Of a stretch of 64,000 bases of DNA, positions 52,433 through 63,716 are shown piece by piece. The DNA lies in assembly GCA_900541855.1 (NCBI GenBank), contig UQLD01000010.1, positions 10,196-74,195 of the forward strand, written 5' to 3'. Under the pieces are notes generated by a model. That model had not been told where the DNA came from. It saw only the letters and a list, made by a program, of their open reading frames with translations, and ran no database searches. Position numbers and translations under genes: made by a program. The stretch's first letter is position 1; each line of letters opens with the position of its first letter. Source of the stretch: an uncultured Collinsella sp. (GTDB lineage Bacteria > Actinomycetota > Coriobacteriia > Coriobacteriales > Coriobacteriaceae).

Positions 52433-55400
52433 TTAGTCATCGTCGCTCGTGCCTAATTGCTGCAGCAGCATGAGTGCCGCGGCCACGGGGCCGGTGCCGT
52501 CGCTGGCGTCGAGACCGCGACCCAGGCCGCTGCCCGCGCCGGCACCCGCCTTGTAGGGCACCGACAGTTTGCGGCTCTTGGGAAAGTTCACCGCGCCATA
52601 GCGGGTCTTAAGCTCAAAGGCCACCTTCTTGGGAACGTCAACCCCCAGGAAGGTAATGCGTCCACCGCTGAGCGTGACGCTCTCGAGCCCCAAGCGCTCG
52701 CCGCGAATGCGGATGCGAGCGCGGTTGAACAAGTTAAGCCCCGCCAACGGCAGCTCACCGTGCGCGGCCTCGGTCTCCTCCTGCACCTCGTCGATACTCT
52801 CCAGGTCCTCGGCCGCCGCGAGCTTGCGGTACACGAGCACGCGCTGGTCCACCGCCGGCATGTACTCCTCGGACAAAAAGTAGTCGGCCGGCAGGTTGAT
52901 GCCCACGCTCGCCGCCTCCACGCCGGCGTCGTCATCGCCGCGCGCCTCGTCCACGGCCTGTCCCAGCATCTGCGTAAACAGGTCAAAGCCCACGCTCGAC
53001 AGGTTACCGTGCTGCTCGGCGCCCATAAGCGAACCGGCGCCGCGGATCTCCAGGTCGCGCATGGCGATGCGCATGCCGCTGCCCAGGTCCTGGAACTCGG
53101 AAAGCGCGGTCAGGCGTGCCGTGGCCTCCTCGGTGAGCGGCAGCTCGCCGGGGAACATAAAGTACGCGTATGCCTGCGTGGCCGAGCGGCCCACGCGGCC
53201 CTTAAGCTGGTAGAGCTGTGCCAGACCCAGACGCTGCGAGTCCTCAATGATGAGCGTGTTGGCCGTTGCGTTGTCGATGCCGCTCTCCACGATGGTCGTG
53301 GCGATAAGCACGTCGATCTTCTTGGTCGCGAACTCGATCATCACGTCCTCGACCTCGCGCGGGCTCATCTTGCCGTGCGCCACGCCCACGCGCGCCTCGG
53401 GCGCGGCCTCGTGCACGCGCGCCACGGCATCGTCGATGGTCTTGACGCGGTTGGACACGTAATACACCTGACCGCCGCGACCCACCTCCAGGCGAATCGC
53501 CGCGCTCACCACGTCGGGGTCGTACTCCCCCACGTGCACGATCACGGGACGACGCCCAGTCGGCGGCGTGGTGATCAGGCTCATGTCGCGCACGCCGCTC
53601 GTGGCCATCTGCATGGTTCGCGGAATAGGCGTTGCCGAAAGCGTGAGCACGTCGATTTGCTCGCGCAGGTTTTTGAGCTGCTCCTTGTGCTGCACACCAA
53701 AGCGCTGCTCTTCGTCGATGATCACCATACCCAGGTTCTTGGGGTTCACGTCGGCCGAAAGCAGACGGTGCGTGCCGATGAGCACATCAATCGTGCCCTC
53801 GGCAAACGCCTTGAGCGCGCGCTTTTGCTGCGCCGGCGTGCGGAAGCGGCTGAGTACCTCGACCTCCAAGCCAAACGGGGCAAAACGCTCAAAGAATGTC
53901 TCGTAGTGCTGTTGGGCCAGAATGGTCGTGGGGCAGAGCACCATGACCTGGCGGCCGGAGTCCACGCACTTAAAGGCTGCGCGCAGGGCGACCTCGGTCT
54001 TGCCGAAACCCACGTCGCCGCACAGCAGGCGGTCCATGGGCTTGGGCGCCTCCATGTCTGCCTTGATGTCGGCGATAGCCTCCAGCTGGTCGCGTGTCTC
54101 GTCGTAGGGGAAGCTCTCCTCCATCTCGATCTGCTCAGGCGTATCGGGCGGACAGGCGATACCGGTAATCGACGAGCGGCGTGTATACAGGTCGACCAGG
54201 TCAAACGCCAGCTTTTTGGCGTTCTTGCGTGCCTTGTTGGTGGCACGCGTCCAGTCGGCGGTATTGAGCCTGGTCAGGCGCGGCTTGTCGCCGTCGGGGC
54301 CAACATAGCGTGTGATGCGGTCGACCTGCTCGAGCGGCACGTAGAGCTTGTCGCCGTCGGCATATTCCAGCAAAAAGTAGTCGCGCTCCTTGCCGCCCAC
54401 TTCCTGGCGCGCGATCTCGCTAAAGAGCGCGATGCCGTGGGTGGCGTGCACCACGTAATCGCCCGGCTTAAACGGGAACGTGATCTGCGTAATGTCCACC
54501 TTGCGGCGGCTGCGCGCGCGGTTGGCGTCCATGCGGGCGTTGAGGTCGGCGATCGAGAACACGGCCAGGTTGGCATCGGGCACCACCACGCCCTGCGGCA
54601 AGGCGGCATCGACAAAGGTCACACGTCCGCGCGAAATAGTGGGCACGGCGGCGCCGGCGGCAGCCTGCGCGGCGCCCGCCTCGAGCGAGCGGGCGTTGAG
54701 CGCGTCGGCCTTACGCTCGCGAATGGAAGCATGGGCCTCCTGGCGTGCGGCACGGTCGGCGGAATCCGCCGCTGCCACGCGAACGCGGTCGCCGATAGCG
54801 CCGACATTTTCGGGCGCCGCGGTCAGCGATTCCTCAAAGGTAATGCCCTCGTCGCCAAAGGTGAGCTCCATCGACTCGCGCGCACCGCGGTCGGGGATGG
54901 CAAACACGCAGGCATAGCGCTTGCCCACGACCTCCTGGATGCGCGTCATAAAACGGTTGTCCGAGCCTGCGATGGCCGGCTGCTCAATCTTGAGCTCGGC
55001 CGTCACCGCACCGCCGGCACGGATGAGGCTCACGTAGTTCAGGCGCTGCTGGGCACCAAAATCGAGCTGTTGGGCGCGCACGTACAGACCATCCAGGCGG
55101 TCAATCCCTGCCTCGCCGGCACGGGCCTCAATATCCTCGTAGGCGCGCAGGCAGTCGTCGAACAGCGAGCGCGGCTCGGACAGAACCACGAGTGCCTTGC
55201 CGCTCACGTGCGCCAACGGGCTTACGGTCTGGCCGTACATCACCGGCAAAAAGCGGTCGAGCTCGGGCGTGACGATGCGCGCATCCACCATCTCGAGCAG
55301 CGCCGCCAGCTTGCTGTCGTCCTGGCTGGCACGGTAGAGCGCCACGTGCATGTTGTGGACGGCATCGTCGGTAAGCGCCAGCTCGCGGCAGGGGAAGACC

Positions 55401-56065
55401 TCGATACTGTCCTCGTTGCCGATGGTTTGGCCCGTGGAGCTCACCATACGGCGGATGCGGTCAATCTCATCGCCGAAAAACTCAATGCGCACGGGCGCCT
55501 TTTCCTGCGCGGGAAACACCTCGACGGTGTCACCGTGCACGCGGAACAGACCGGGCGCATCGGCGGCACCGGCATTGGTGTAGCCCATGCCCACCAGGCG
55601 CTGCGGCACCTCGTCAAAGGGAATCTCCTCGCCCACCGCAAAGGTCGTGGACTCCCAATAGTGGCTCTCGACCGGCGGCACGCAACGCAGCAGCGCGCGA
55701 GCCGAGGCGACCATGATGCAGTTGTCTCCGCGCACGATGCGTCCCAGTGCCTCGCAGCGCTGCGCCACCACGGCATCGTCGGGCGCCTGCTCGCGCCACG
55801 GATAGTCCTTGCGCTCGGGAAAACGGCACACGTGCGCTAGGCCCACGTAGGCGGCAAGGCTGCGCGCGGCGCGATCGGCCGCATCCTCGCCACTCACAAT
55901 GTAGACCGTGGGACGCGGGCGGCGCGCAAACTGGGCGGCCGCCATAAGCGTGCGGCCCGACTGCGACACAGCCAGCGTCACGTCCTCGCCGGCATCGAGT
56001 CCGGCCTCGACGGTCTGCAGCGCCTCGGCAGTGTAGAGCTGCGCGGCTATACGGTGAATGAGCAT
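52433..56065 (-). CDS. mfd: Transcription-repair coupling factor
   Basis: Translocase that removes RNA polymerase stalled at DNA damage and recruits UvrA (1210 aa). In order: UvrB-like N-terminal domains (residues 1-~350), the RNA-polymerase-interaction domain around YVVHATHGIALFSEIAR (CarD-like, ~500-560), the RecG-like motor with Walker A GDVGFGKTEVALRAAFK, DEEQRFGVQHKE (motif II), and the TRCF C-terminal domain. A ~30-residue Gly/Ala-rich tail closes it. ATG 56065 has GGAGG upstream; the track ORF start 27 bases earlier has none. Confidence 0.97.
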   Translation of the reverse strand: MLIHRIAAQLYTAEALQTVEAGLDAGEDVTLAVSQSGRTLMAAAQFARRPRPTVYIVSGEDAADRAARSLAAYVGLAHVCRFPERKDYPWREQAPDDAVVAQRCEALGRIVRGDNCIMVASARALLRCVPPVESHYWESTTFAVGEEIPFDEVPQRLVGMGYTNAGAADAPGLFRVHGDTVEVFPAQEKAPVRIEFFGDEIDRIRRMVSSTGQTIGNEDSIEVFPCRELALTDDAVHNMHVALYRASQDDSKLAALLEMVDARIVTPELDRFLPVMYGQTVSPLAHVSGKALVVLSEPRSLFDDCLRAYEDIEARAGEAGIDRLDGLYVRAQQLDFGAQQRLNYVSLIRAGGAVTAELKIEQPAIAGSDNRFMTRIQEVVGKRYACVFAIPDRGARESMELTFGDEGITFEESLTAAPENVGAIGDRVRVAAADSADRAARQEAHASIRERKADALNARSLEAGAAQAAAGAAVPTISRGRVTFVDAALPQGVVVPDANLAVFSIADLNARMDANRARSRRKVDITQITFPFKPGDYVVHATHGIALFSEIARQEVGGKERDYFLLEYADGDKLYVPLEQVDRITRYVGPDGDKPRLTRLNTADWTRATNKARKNAKKLAFDLVDLYTRRSSITGIACPPDTPEQIEMEESFPYDETRDQLEAIADIKADMEAPKPMDRLLCGDVGFGKTEVALRAAFKCVDSGRQVMVLCPTTILAQQHYETFFERFAPFGLEVEVLSRFRTPAQQKRALKAFAEGTIDVLIGTHRLLSADVNPKNLGMVIIDEEQRFGVQHKEQLKNLREQIDVLTLSATPIPRTMQMATSGVRDMSLITTPPTGRRPVIVHVGEYDPDVVSAAIRLEVGRGGQVYYVSNRVKTIDDAVARVHEAAPEARVGVAHGKMSPREVEDVMIEFATKKIDVLIATTIVESGIDNATANTLIIEDSQRLGLAQLYQLKGRVGRSATQAYAYFMFPGELPLTEEATARLTALSEFQDLGSGMRIAMRDLEIRGAGSLMGAEQHGNLSSVGFDLFTQMLGQAVDEARGDDDAGVEAASVGINLPADYFLSEEYMPAVDQRVLVYRKLAAAEDLESIDEVQEETEAAHGELPLAGLNLFNRARIRIRGERLGLESVTLSGGRITFLGVDVPKKVAFELKTRYGAVNFPKSRKLSVPYKAGAGAGSGLGRGLDASDGTGPVAAALMLLQQLGTSDDD

Positions 56066-56222
56066 GCTGTTCCTCCGGCATTGCAACGCCAAAAGCCCGC
56101 CGGGGCAAGCTCGGCGGGTCGTACGTCAAATACATTGTCTGTCATGGTAGCGCATGGAGAGGACTCCGGCTCAAGGGCAAACCCAGCCCCGCAAAAAACG
56201 CCAGACGAAGATGCGTTCCGCC

Positions 56223-56888
56223 CTACCCCGCTACGCGCACGCTGGGGCACAAATCTGCCAGCGGGCACTCGTCACACTTGGGTTTGCGGGCGTCGCAGAT
56301 CTCGCGACCGAAGGTGATCCACTGATGGTTAACCGACTCCCAATACTCGTGCGGCAAAATCTTGAGCAAATCCTGCTCGGTCTTGAGTGGCTCCTTTGCA
56401 TGCGTCTTGGGACTCAGCATCAGGCGGTGCGCAATGCGGTTGACATGCGTGTCCACCGCAATGCCCTCCACGATGCCATACCCCACGTTGAGCACGATGT
56501 TCGCCGTCTTGCGTCCCACGCCCGGCAGCTTCACGAGTTCCTTCATGTCGGCCGGCACCTCGCCGCCATAGTCGGCGACGATCATCTGCGCGGCCTCGAC
56601 GGCATGCTTGGCTTTGCTCTTGTAGAAGCCGAGTGACTTGATGGTGTCTGCCACGTCAGCCACGCTCGCCCCAGCCATGGCCTCGGGCGTGGGCCACTGG
56701 GCAAACAGCCGCGGCGTCACCTTGTTGACCTGCGCATCGGTCGTTTGCGCCGAGAGCAGCACCGCGATCAGCAGGCGGAAGGGATTCTCGTGGTCCAAAA
56801 AGCACTCGACCGGGCCATAGCGACGGTTGAGGCGCTCACACACCTCAACGGCGCGCTCGCGCTTGGCGGCATTGGTCTCGCGTGGCAT
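56223..56888 (-). CDS. nth: Endonuclease III
   Basis: DNA glycosylase/AP lyase that removes oxidised pyrimidines (221 aa). It has the helix-hairpin-helix LPGVGRKTANIVLNV with catalytic Lys, the catalytic Asp in AVDTHVNRIAHRL, and a C-terminal [4Fe-4S] cluster C-X6-C-X2-C-X5-C (CDARKPKCDECPLADLC). GAGGAG lies five bases before ATG 56888. It follows the ABC exporter gene on the same strand and precedes mfd, so two repair genes are adjacent. Confidence 0.96.
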   Translation of the reverse strand: MPRETNAAKRERAVEVCERLNRRYGPVECFLDHENPFRLLIAVLLSAQTTDAQVNKVTPRLFAQWPTPEAMAGASVADVADTIKSLGFYKSKAKHAVEAAQMIVADYGGEVPADMKELVKLPGVGRKTANIVLNVGYGIVEGIAVDTHVNRIAHRLMLSPKTHAKEPLKTEQDLLKILPHEYWESVNHQWITFGREICDARKPKCDECPLADLCPSVRVAG

Positions 56889-56951
56889 AACGACTCCTCG
56901 GCTCAACGGCACAATAAACTTATGGGCACAATTGTCCCACGTCCGAGACGC

Positions 56952-58754
<1,803 letters not shown>

Positions 58755-58879
58755 GGGCTTCCTTTCGCGTCTGATAGGGCGAAACGCCATTGTTGCACAC
58801 TAAAGCGCACTTCAGGCAAGTGCGACGCGAAAAGCGCCCGCGCCCCGCGCTTGCGCAGGCGCCCCGCCGTCAGATGAAG

Positions 58880-60235
58880 CTAGTCCTCGTCTTTTTGGTC
58901 TGCGAGCAGGCTCGCAGACGTAAGCCCCAAGATCTCGTCGGCCTCCTCGGCATCTTCCAGGGCGTCGATGTCCTTGAGCTTGCGCTCCATGACGTTGGTG
59001 CGCGTGGTGATGATGCCCTCGACCGTTTTGCCCGCGGTCTCGATCTGCTGCTGGGCGCGGCGCAGCGCCTTTTGATAGCGCGGCAGCTCGGCCTTGACAG
59101 CGGAGAGCACGCGCAGTACATCGTCGGTGCGTTTTTGCAGCTTAAACGTTTGGTAACTCATCTGCAGGCTGTTGAGAATGGCCGCCATGGTGCTGGGGCC
59201 GGCAACGTTGACGTGATAGTCGCGGCCCAGGGTCTCGATAAGCCCGGGGCGGCTGACGACCTCGGCGTACAGTCCTTCAAACGGCACGAACATGATGCCA
59301 AAGTTGGTCGTTGCCGGCACACTCAGGTACTTTTCGCAGATATCCTTGGCCTCGCGCTTGACCATGGTGTCGAGCGTCTTGCGCGCAGCCGCCACGGTCT
59401 CCGCATCGCCCGACTCCTGCGCGTCGAGCAAATGCTCGTACGCGTCGCCCGGAAACTTGGAGTCAATCGGCAGCAGCACGGGATCGCCCTCGTCCACCGG
59501 CAGCTTGACGGCAAACTCAACACGCTCCGAGGCTCCGGGCCTGGTGGCAACGTTTTCCAGATACTGGTCGGGTGTGAGGATGTCCGTCAGGATCGCACCC
59601 AGCTGCACCTCGCCCAAAATACCGCGCGCCTTCACATTGCCCAGCACGCGCTTAAGATCGCCCACGCCGGTGGCGATGGATTGCATGTCGCCCAGGCCCT
59701 TGTACACGGCCTCGAGCTGGTCGCTCACCTGCTTAAACGATGCCGACAGGCGATCGTTGAGCGTGCGGGAGAGCTTCTCGTCCACCGTTGCGCGCATCTG
59801 ATCGAGTTGCACGTTGTTGTCTTTGCGGATAGCACCCAGCTGGGCATCGACCGTCTCGCGCACCTTGTCCAGGCGGTGCTCGATGCCCTCGCGGTTGGCA
59901 CCGAGCTGTTGGGCCGTCTCGCGGCGCAGGTCATCCATCCGGTCACCAGCTTGCGAAAACTCACGTGCGATGGTCAGGTAACGTTGCTGCTCCACGGCCG
60001 CATCTGTCGTCTGCTGCTGCGCGATGGCATTGGCCGTGCGGCGAGTTTCGGCCAGCGCGACGTTCAGGGCATCGAGCGCGTTGTTGGCCTGCTCGAGTGC
60101 TGCCAGCGTTTCCGCGCTACTGTCGCCACGCTCCCGCAACTCGGCACGCAGGCTCTTGAGCTGGAGGGCGCAAGCCACAGCAACCCCCACCGCCACCAAG
60201 GCGATCGCAACAAGCACAATATCAATAGCAGACAT
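58880..60235 (-). CDS. rmuC: DNA recombination protein RmuC
   Basis: RmuC-family protein (451 aa), a predicted nuclease-fold factor that limits recombination at inverted repeats. An N-terminal membrane helix (residues 1-25: MSAIDIVLVAIALVAVGVAVACAL) is followed by a long coiled coil (~30-190), then the RmuC core: KARGILGEVQLGAILTDILTPDQYLENV, DEGDPVLLPIDSKFPGDAYEHLLD and PSTMAAILNSLQMSY. GGCGGAG precedes ATG 60235. A palindrome-rich genome such as this one fits the family's reported role, though that link is speculative. Confidence 0.93.
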   Translation of the reverse strand: MSAIDIVLVAIALVAVGVAVACALQLKSLRAELRERGDSSAETLAALEQANNALDALNVALAETRRTANAIAQQQTTDAAVEQQRYLTIAREFSQAGDRMDDLRRETAQQLGANREGIEHRLDKVRETVDAQLGAIRKDNNVQLDQMRATVDEKLSRTLNDRLSASFKQVSDQLEAVYKGLGDMQSIATGVGDLKRVLGNVKARGILGEVQLGAILTDILTPDQYLENVATRPGASERVEFAVKLPVDEGDPVLLPIDSKFPGDAYEHLLDAQESGDAETVAAARKTLDTMVKREAKDICEKYLSVPATTNFGIMFVPFEGLYAEVVSRPGLIETLGRDYHVNVAGPSTMAAILNSLQMSYQTFKLQKRTDDVLRVLSAVKAELPRYQKALRRAQQQIETAGKTVEGIITTRTNVMERKLKDIDALEDAEEADEILGLTSASLLADQKDED

Positions 60236-60359
60236 AAACTCCGCCCAACAAACCCAATCGAGCACCAATCAAAACCGCGATCAATCTTACCCCGCCACAC
60301 GCACGGATCACCCACTGCCTTGCAGACAAATTTCTCTTAGAGCCGCGGACGCTAAAACG

Positions 60360-60794
60360 CTAGCTCTCCCAGCCGGTGCGAATGGTTGTCATGACGTCGC
60401 CTAGGCGCTGGCCGAGGGCTGACAGATGTTGGAGCACCTCGTTGGGCGATGCGCCGTTGAGGATGCACGTGAGGGCATACGACGCCAGAAAGATGGCCGC
60501 AAGCCCTAACGGGATGAGCACGATCATCGCCAATGTGCGCAAGCGCTGGCCCACACGGCGACGACGCGCACGACGCTTGTCGAACGCGAGCTCCTGCGCA
60601 TATGAATCTTGCTGTACGGAATAGGCCTCTGGCGCCGATTCACACCCGGGCACAGCTGCAGGTACAGCAGCGGGCACGACATTTTGCGCAAAGGGCTGGA
60701 CTGCCGCCCCTTGCATTTGTATCTCCATGAGTCGTTGCTGCTGACGCAACATGCGCTCGGCTTGTTGCTGCGGAGTCTCAAGAAACAGATCCAT
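60360..60794 (-). CDS. Small single-pass membrane protein, unknown function
   Basis: Not recognised (144 aa). A Gln/Met-rich N-terminal ~30 residues (QQQAERMLRQQQRLMEIQMQ) may form a coiled coil; a Pro/Ala/Val linker and a basic DKRRARRRRVGQRLR stretch precede one transmembrane helix (~91-112). The short outside part is ~30 residues. ATG 60794 follows GGAGG by five bases, which makes expression likely. It precedes rmuC on the same strand. Confidence 0.6.
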   Translation of the reverse strand: MDLFLETPQQQAERMLRQQQRLMEIQMQGAAVQPFAQNVVPAAVPAAVPGCESAPEAYSVQQDSYAQELAFDKRRARRRRVGQRLRTLAMIVLIPLGLAAIFLASYALTCILNGASPNEVLQHLSALGQRLGDVMTTIRTGWES

Positions 60795-61047
60795 GCTGGC
60801 CTCCAAAATCGGAGCATTCGACGCTTACGACCAGCATCCCGCACCGCCATGACCGCGACAACGCAATCGCCGGCAATAGCCACAAAGTTTCTTTTGCTCA
60901 AAAGCTGTCGAAAACCTCAACAACTCCCCTACCAGCACTTTCTCTGAGCTTTTTTCGCCAGCAATCTTTTGGCCTTCCACCCTTACACCAACTGACCAAA
61001 ATCTAACCAAAAACTTGACGGAAATTGTGAAGACAGGGACCCCATAC

Positions 61048-61213
61048 AAAAACGTGCCGCCCCAAAAGGGGCGGCACACAAACTTAGTTATCAGCTTTTC
61101 TGTAACGAGCATGCGACGACTCAACGCCGGAGCGCAGGGCGGGGAAACCTTTGCCTCGCGCGACCCTGCGAAGCCGTGAGCGAGAGGGAAAGGTTTCCCC
61201 GCCCTGCGCTCCG
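61048..61213 (-). ncRNA. Structured 3'-UTR element plus terminator, copy A
   Basis: On the minus strand, right after the membrane-protein gene: a perfect 24-bp stem (61128-61151/61190-61213), a 38-base loop whose core is complementary to CGACCCTGCGAAGCCGTGAG, then GTCGTCGC, ACAGAAAAGCTGATAA, AAGTTTGTG, and a terminator (10-bp stem 61054-61063/61068-61077 with a T run). The 60795-61047 region upstream of it holds nothing else recognisable. Confidence 0.7.
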
Positions 61214-61230
61214 TGGTCGGTGAGGACAGA

Positions 61231-61863
61231 CTACATGCCCGCGAGACCGCGGGCGGCGGTGGCGCACAGAAACGCCAAGGCTAGAATCACGAGCGAGCCC
61301 GCGATGTCTGCCAGCACGCCCATTGCACGGCGTTCAAACAACCAGCTCTCAAAGTGCGGGGCGACGTTGCGCCAAACACGCCACAGCAAGATGCCCATAC
61401 CGATGACGCCCGGGATATTGAGCAGTAGGATCTCGGAGCACAAAAGACCGATCAGGTTACCGGCGGCAAAGCCCGCATCACCCTCGCAGTATTTGCGGTA
61501 GACCATATACAGCATGTACGCCACAAACGGTTGCAAGCACGCAGAAATAAACGAGACCACCATCGAGGGGTCCTGCGAAAAGACCTCGGTGAGTTTATCG
61601 ACACTCGTGGCGTCCTTCGAAGCCAAGAATAAACCGATAACCACAAGGGGCACCACGCCCAAAATTACCTCGACCAGAGTAAACAACTTGGCAGTCAAAT
61701 CCTCACTAGCCGAATTCAAATGAGGCGCCCACTCAGGATGAGCATGCGCGCCGACTTTCTTGTCCTTCTCAGCACGATCGGCCTTTTTACCCTCGGCAAC
61801 CCGACGACCAGGATCCTTGCGAGTTCCCGCCGCAGCAACCCGAGCCCGAGACTTCTTACCCAT
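61231..61863 (-). CDS. Multi-pass membrane protein, unknown function
   Basis: Unrecognised 210-residue protein. A basic N-terminal ~45 residues (KKSRARVAAAGTRKDPGRRVAEGKK) is followed by about four hydrophobic segments between residues 60 and 205 (LFTLVEVILGVVPLVVIGLFLAS, and GNLIGLLCSEILLLNIPGVIGMGILLW). No catalytic motif. ATG 61863 follows GAGG by eight bases. Its transcript ends in structured element copy A. Confidence 0.65.
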   Translation of the reverse strand: MGKKSRARVAAAGTRKDPGRRVAEGKKADRAEKDKKVGAHAHPEWAPHLNSASEDLTAKLFTLVEVILGVVPLVVIGLFLASKDATSVDKLTEVFSQDPSMVVSFISACLQPFVAYMLYMVYRKYCEGDAGFAAGNLIGLLCSEILLLNIPGVIGMGILLWRVWRNVAPHFESWLFERRAMGVLADIAGSLVILALAFLCATAARGLAGM

Positions 61864-61947
61864 AACCAACACCTCACAAGAGGAAACGAATAGCCAACGC
61901 TACCCAGTGTACCCTCTAAGCAACGTCACCGCCCCAACCGGCCCCCA

Positions 61948-62114
61948 CAAAAACGTGCCGCCCCATAAGGGGCGGCACACAAACTTTTTTATCAGCTTTT
62001 CTGTAGCGAGCACGCGACGACCCAAAGCGGGCCGGGAGGGCCGGACTACCTTCCCTCAACGCGACCCTGCGAAGCCGTGAGCGAGGAGGGAAGGTAGTCC
62101 GGCCCTCCCGGCCC
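61948..62114 (-). ncRNA. Structured 3'-UTR element plus terminator, copy B
   Basis: Downstream of the rubrerythrin gene on the minus strand. A perfect 29-bp stem (62029-62057/62086-62114) has bases unrelated to copy A, but its loop shares 26 bases with copy A. The same ACAGAAAAGCTGATAA, AAGTTTGTG and terminator (61955-61964/61969-61978, T run at 61948-61953) follow. Confidence 0.72.
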
Positions 62115-62135
62115 AGCTCACGCTAGCGCCAAGCG

Positions 62136-62675
62136 CTAGTAGTTCACCACCTGCTCCTCAAAGTACGCCTTCGGGTGGTTACACACCGGGCACACCTCAG
62201 GCGCCTCGGCACCAACGTGCAGGTGCCCGCAGTTCAGGCACTTCCACACCTTCACGCCCTCACGCTCAAACACTTCGCCCGACTCGATGCGCTCGACGAG
62301 TTTGTTGTAGCGCTCCTCGTGGGCCTTCTCGACGGCGGCGACGCCACGGAACTTCTCGGCGATCTCGACAAAGCCCTCCTCCTCGGCGGTCTTGGCGAAC
62401 TCGTCGTACATCGTGGTCCACTCGTAGTTCTCGCCCGCGGCGGCGTCGCGCAGGTTGTCCAGAGTGCCCGGAACGGCGCCGTCGTGCAGATACTTAAACC
62501 ACAGCTTGGCATGCTCGGACTCGTTGCCCGCCGTCTCGGCAAAGATATTCGAGATCTGAACGTAGCCGTCCTTTTTGGCCTTGGATGCATAGTAGCGATA
62601 CTTGGTGTGTGCCTGGGACTCACCGGCAAAAGCAGTCTCGAGGTTCTTCTTGGTCTGAGAGTTCTCAAAATCCAT
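62136..62675 (-). CDS. rbr: Rubrerythrin
   Basis: Non-haem di-iron peroxidase that detoxifies hydrogen peroxide in anaerobes (179 aa). The ferritin-like domain has E...ESQAHTKY, ETAGNESEHAKLWFKYLHDG and EKAHEERYNKL (di-iron ligands). The C-terminal rubredoxin domain has CLNCGHLHVGAEAPEVCPVC with four Cys for one iron. ATG 62675 (MDFENSQTKKN) has GAAGGGAAG upstream. It is monocistronic and carries structured element copy B in its 3' UTR. Confidence 0.96.
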   Translation of the reverse strand: MDFENSQTKKNLETAFAGESQAHTKYRYYASKAKKDGYVQISNIFAETAGNESEHAKLWFKYLHDGAVPGTLDNLRDAAAGENYEWTTMYDEFAKTAEEEGFVEIAEKFRGVAAVEKAHEERYNKLVERIESGEVFEREGVKVWKCLNCGHLHVGAEAPEVCPVCNHPKAYFEEQVVNY

Positions 62676-62789
62676 AGGTGTACTTCCCTTCAACACGTGC
62701 CGCCCATAGGCTTTGAGCGACCTTGTCTTTAGGATGCCCTCAAGCCGCGAATTTAAACCTTACAATCCCGTTCTTCAGATTTGAGCGGG

Positions 62790-63695
62790 CTACACACTCA
62801 ACCAACGATCGCCCTCGGAGCGGCAAAAGCCCTCGCGCTCCAGATCGGCAAGAATGCTTGCGACCAGCTCGCACTCGACCGGCCCGCGACCGGCTGCCGT
62901 CTCCATCTCGTTAACGCCCACCACGGCATCAGCAAGCGTTATCCCCGCAGGATGCCCATCGCGCGCTGCTAGCAGCATGCGCACAATGTGGGCGCGCTTT
63001 TGGCGACGCGAGCCCTCAAACTTTGATTGACGGCTATAGCCCGCCGAGCGCCTGGACGGATTGGGCAACGTCTTTTTTAGATATGCGCCGTAATCTAGCA
63101 ACGCGTAATACCACGCGCGCGGCGTGTCGGCATCATCGAGCGGCACGGCAAAGGGAGCGATCTCGTCCGCCGACGCACCGGGGGCCGCCGGACAGGCTGC
63201 CTGAATCAGCGGCACCAGCTCGCGATCGGGAACGGCCGGCACATCGGGAAAGAAATGATGTAGAAAGACCGTGCGCACGTTGGTCTCTAGATACACGCCT
63301 GGAAGATCAAACGCAAACGAACGGATGCCCTGCGCCGTTGCCGGGCCAATACCGGGCAGCGCGACCAGATTGTGCGTCTCGCGCGGAAACTCCCCGCCCC
63401 AATCCTCTACGACCCGTTGAGCGGCCCCATGAAGCGCCAGAGCGCGTCGGTTGTAGCCCATGCCCTGCCAAGCGTCCAAAACATCGGAAGGCGCGGCCTG
63501 GGCAAGCGCCTGCACAGTCGGAAAACGATCGAGCCACACCGGCATGCGCGCCTCCACACGCGGCACCTGCGTTTGCTGCAGCATGACCTCAGAAAGCCAA
63601 ATGATGTACGGATCGCGTGTGCGGCGCCACGGAAGGTCGCGATAACGCAGGACCCCTTCCGAACGAATCATCGAACGAAAGGGGTCCTGAATCAT
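62790..63695 (-). CDS. MutY-like HhH-GPD DNA glycosylase without iron-sulfur cluster
   Basis: Base-excision repair protein (301 aa) similar to the N-terminal domain of adenine glycosylase MutY: LPWRRTRDPYIIWLSEVMLQQTQVPRV (with the MutY Glu in SEVMLQQTQV), GMGYNRRA, and helix-hairpin-helix LVALPGIGPATAQGI. The catalytic Asp position reads YLETNVRTVFLHHFF, Glu for Asp. The four Cys of a [4Fe-4S] cluster and the NUDIX-like C-domain of MutY are missing; a winged-helix-like tail replaces them. AAGGAG precedes the ATG. Substrate may differ from A:8-oxoG. Confidence 0.78.
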   Translation of the reverse strand: MIQDPFRSMIRSEGVLRYRDLPWRRTRDPYIIWLSEVMLQQTQVPRVEARMPVWLDRFPTVQALAQAAPSDVLDAWQGMGYNRRALALHGAAQRVVEDWGGEFPRETHNLVALPGIGPATAQGIRSFAFDLPGVYLETNVRTVFLHHFFPDVPAVPDRELVPLIQAACPAAPGASADEIAPFAVPLDDADTPRAWYYALLDYGAYLKKTLPNPSRRSAGYSRQSKFEGSRRQKRAHIVRMLLAARDGHPAGITLADAVVGVNEMETAAGRGPVECELVASILADLEREGFCRSEGDRWLSV

Positions 63696-63716
63696 GGCTA
63701 TGCTCCTTATGCGGCG

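Noticed and set aside
52457..55840. 1127-codon open frame antisense to mfd
   Set aside because: It lies wholly inside mfd on the other strand, has no motif, and the mfd frame is complete and conserved.
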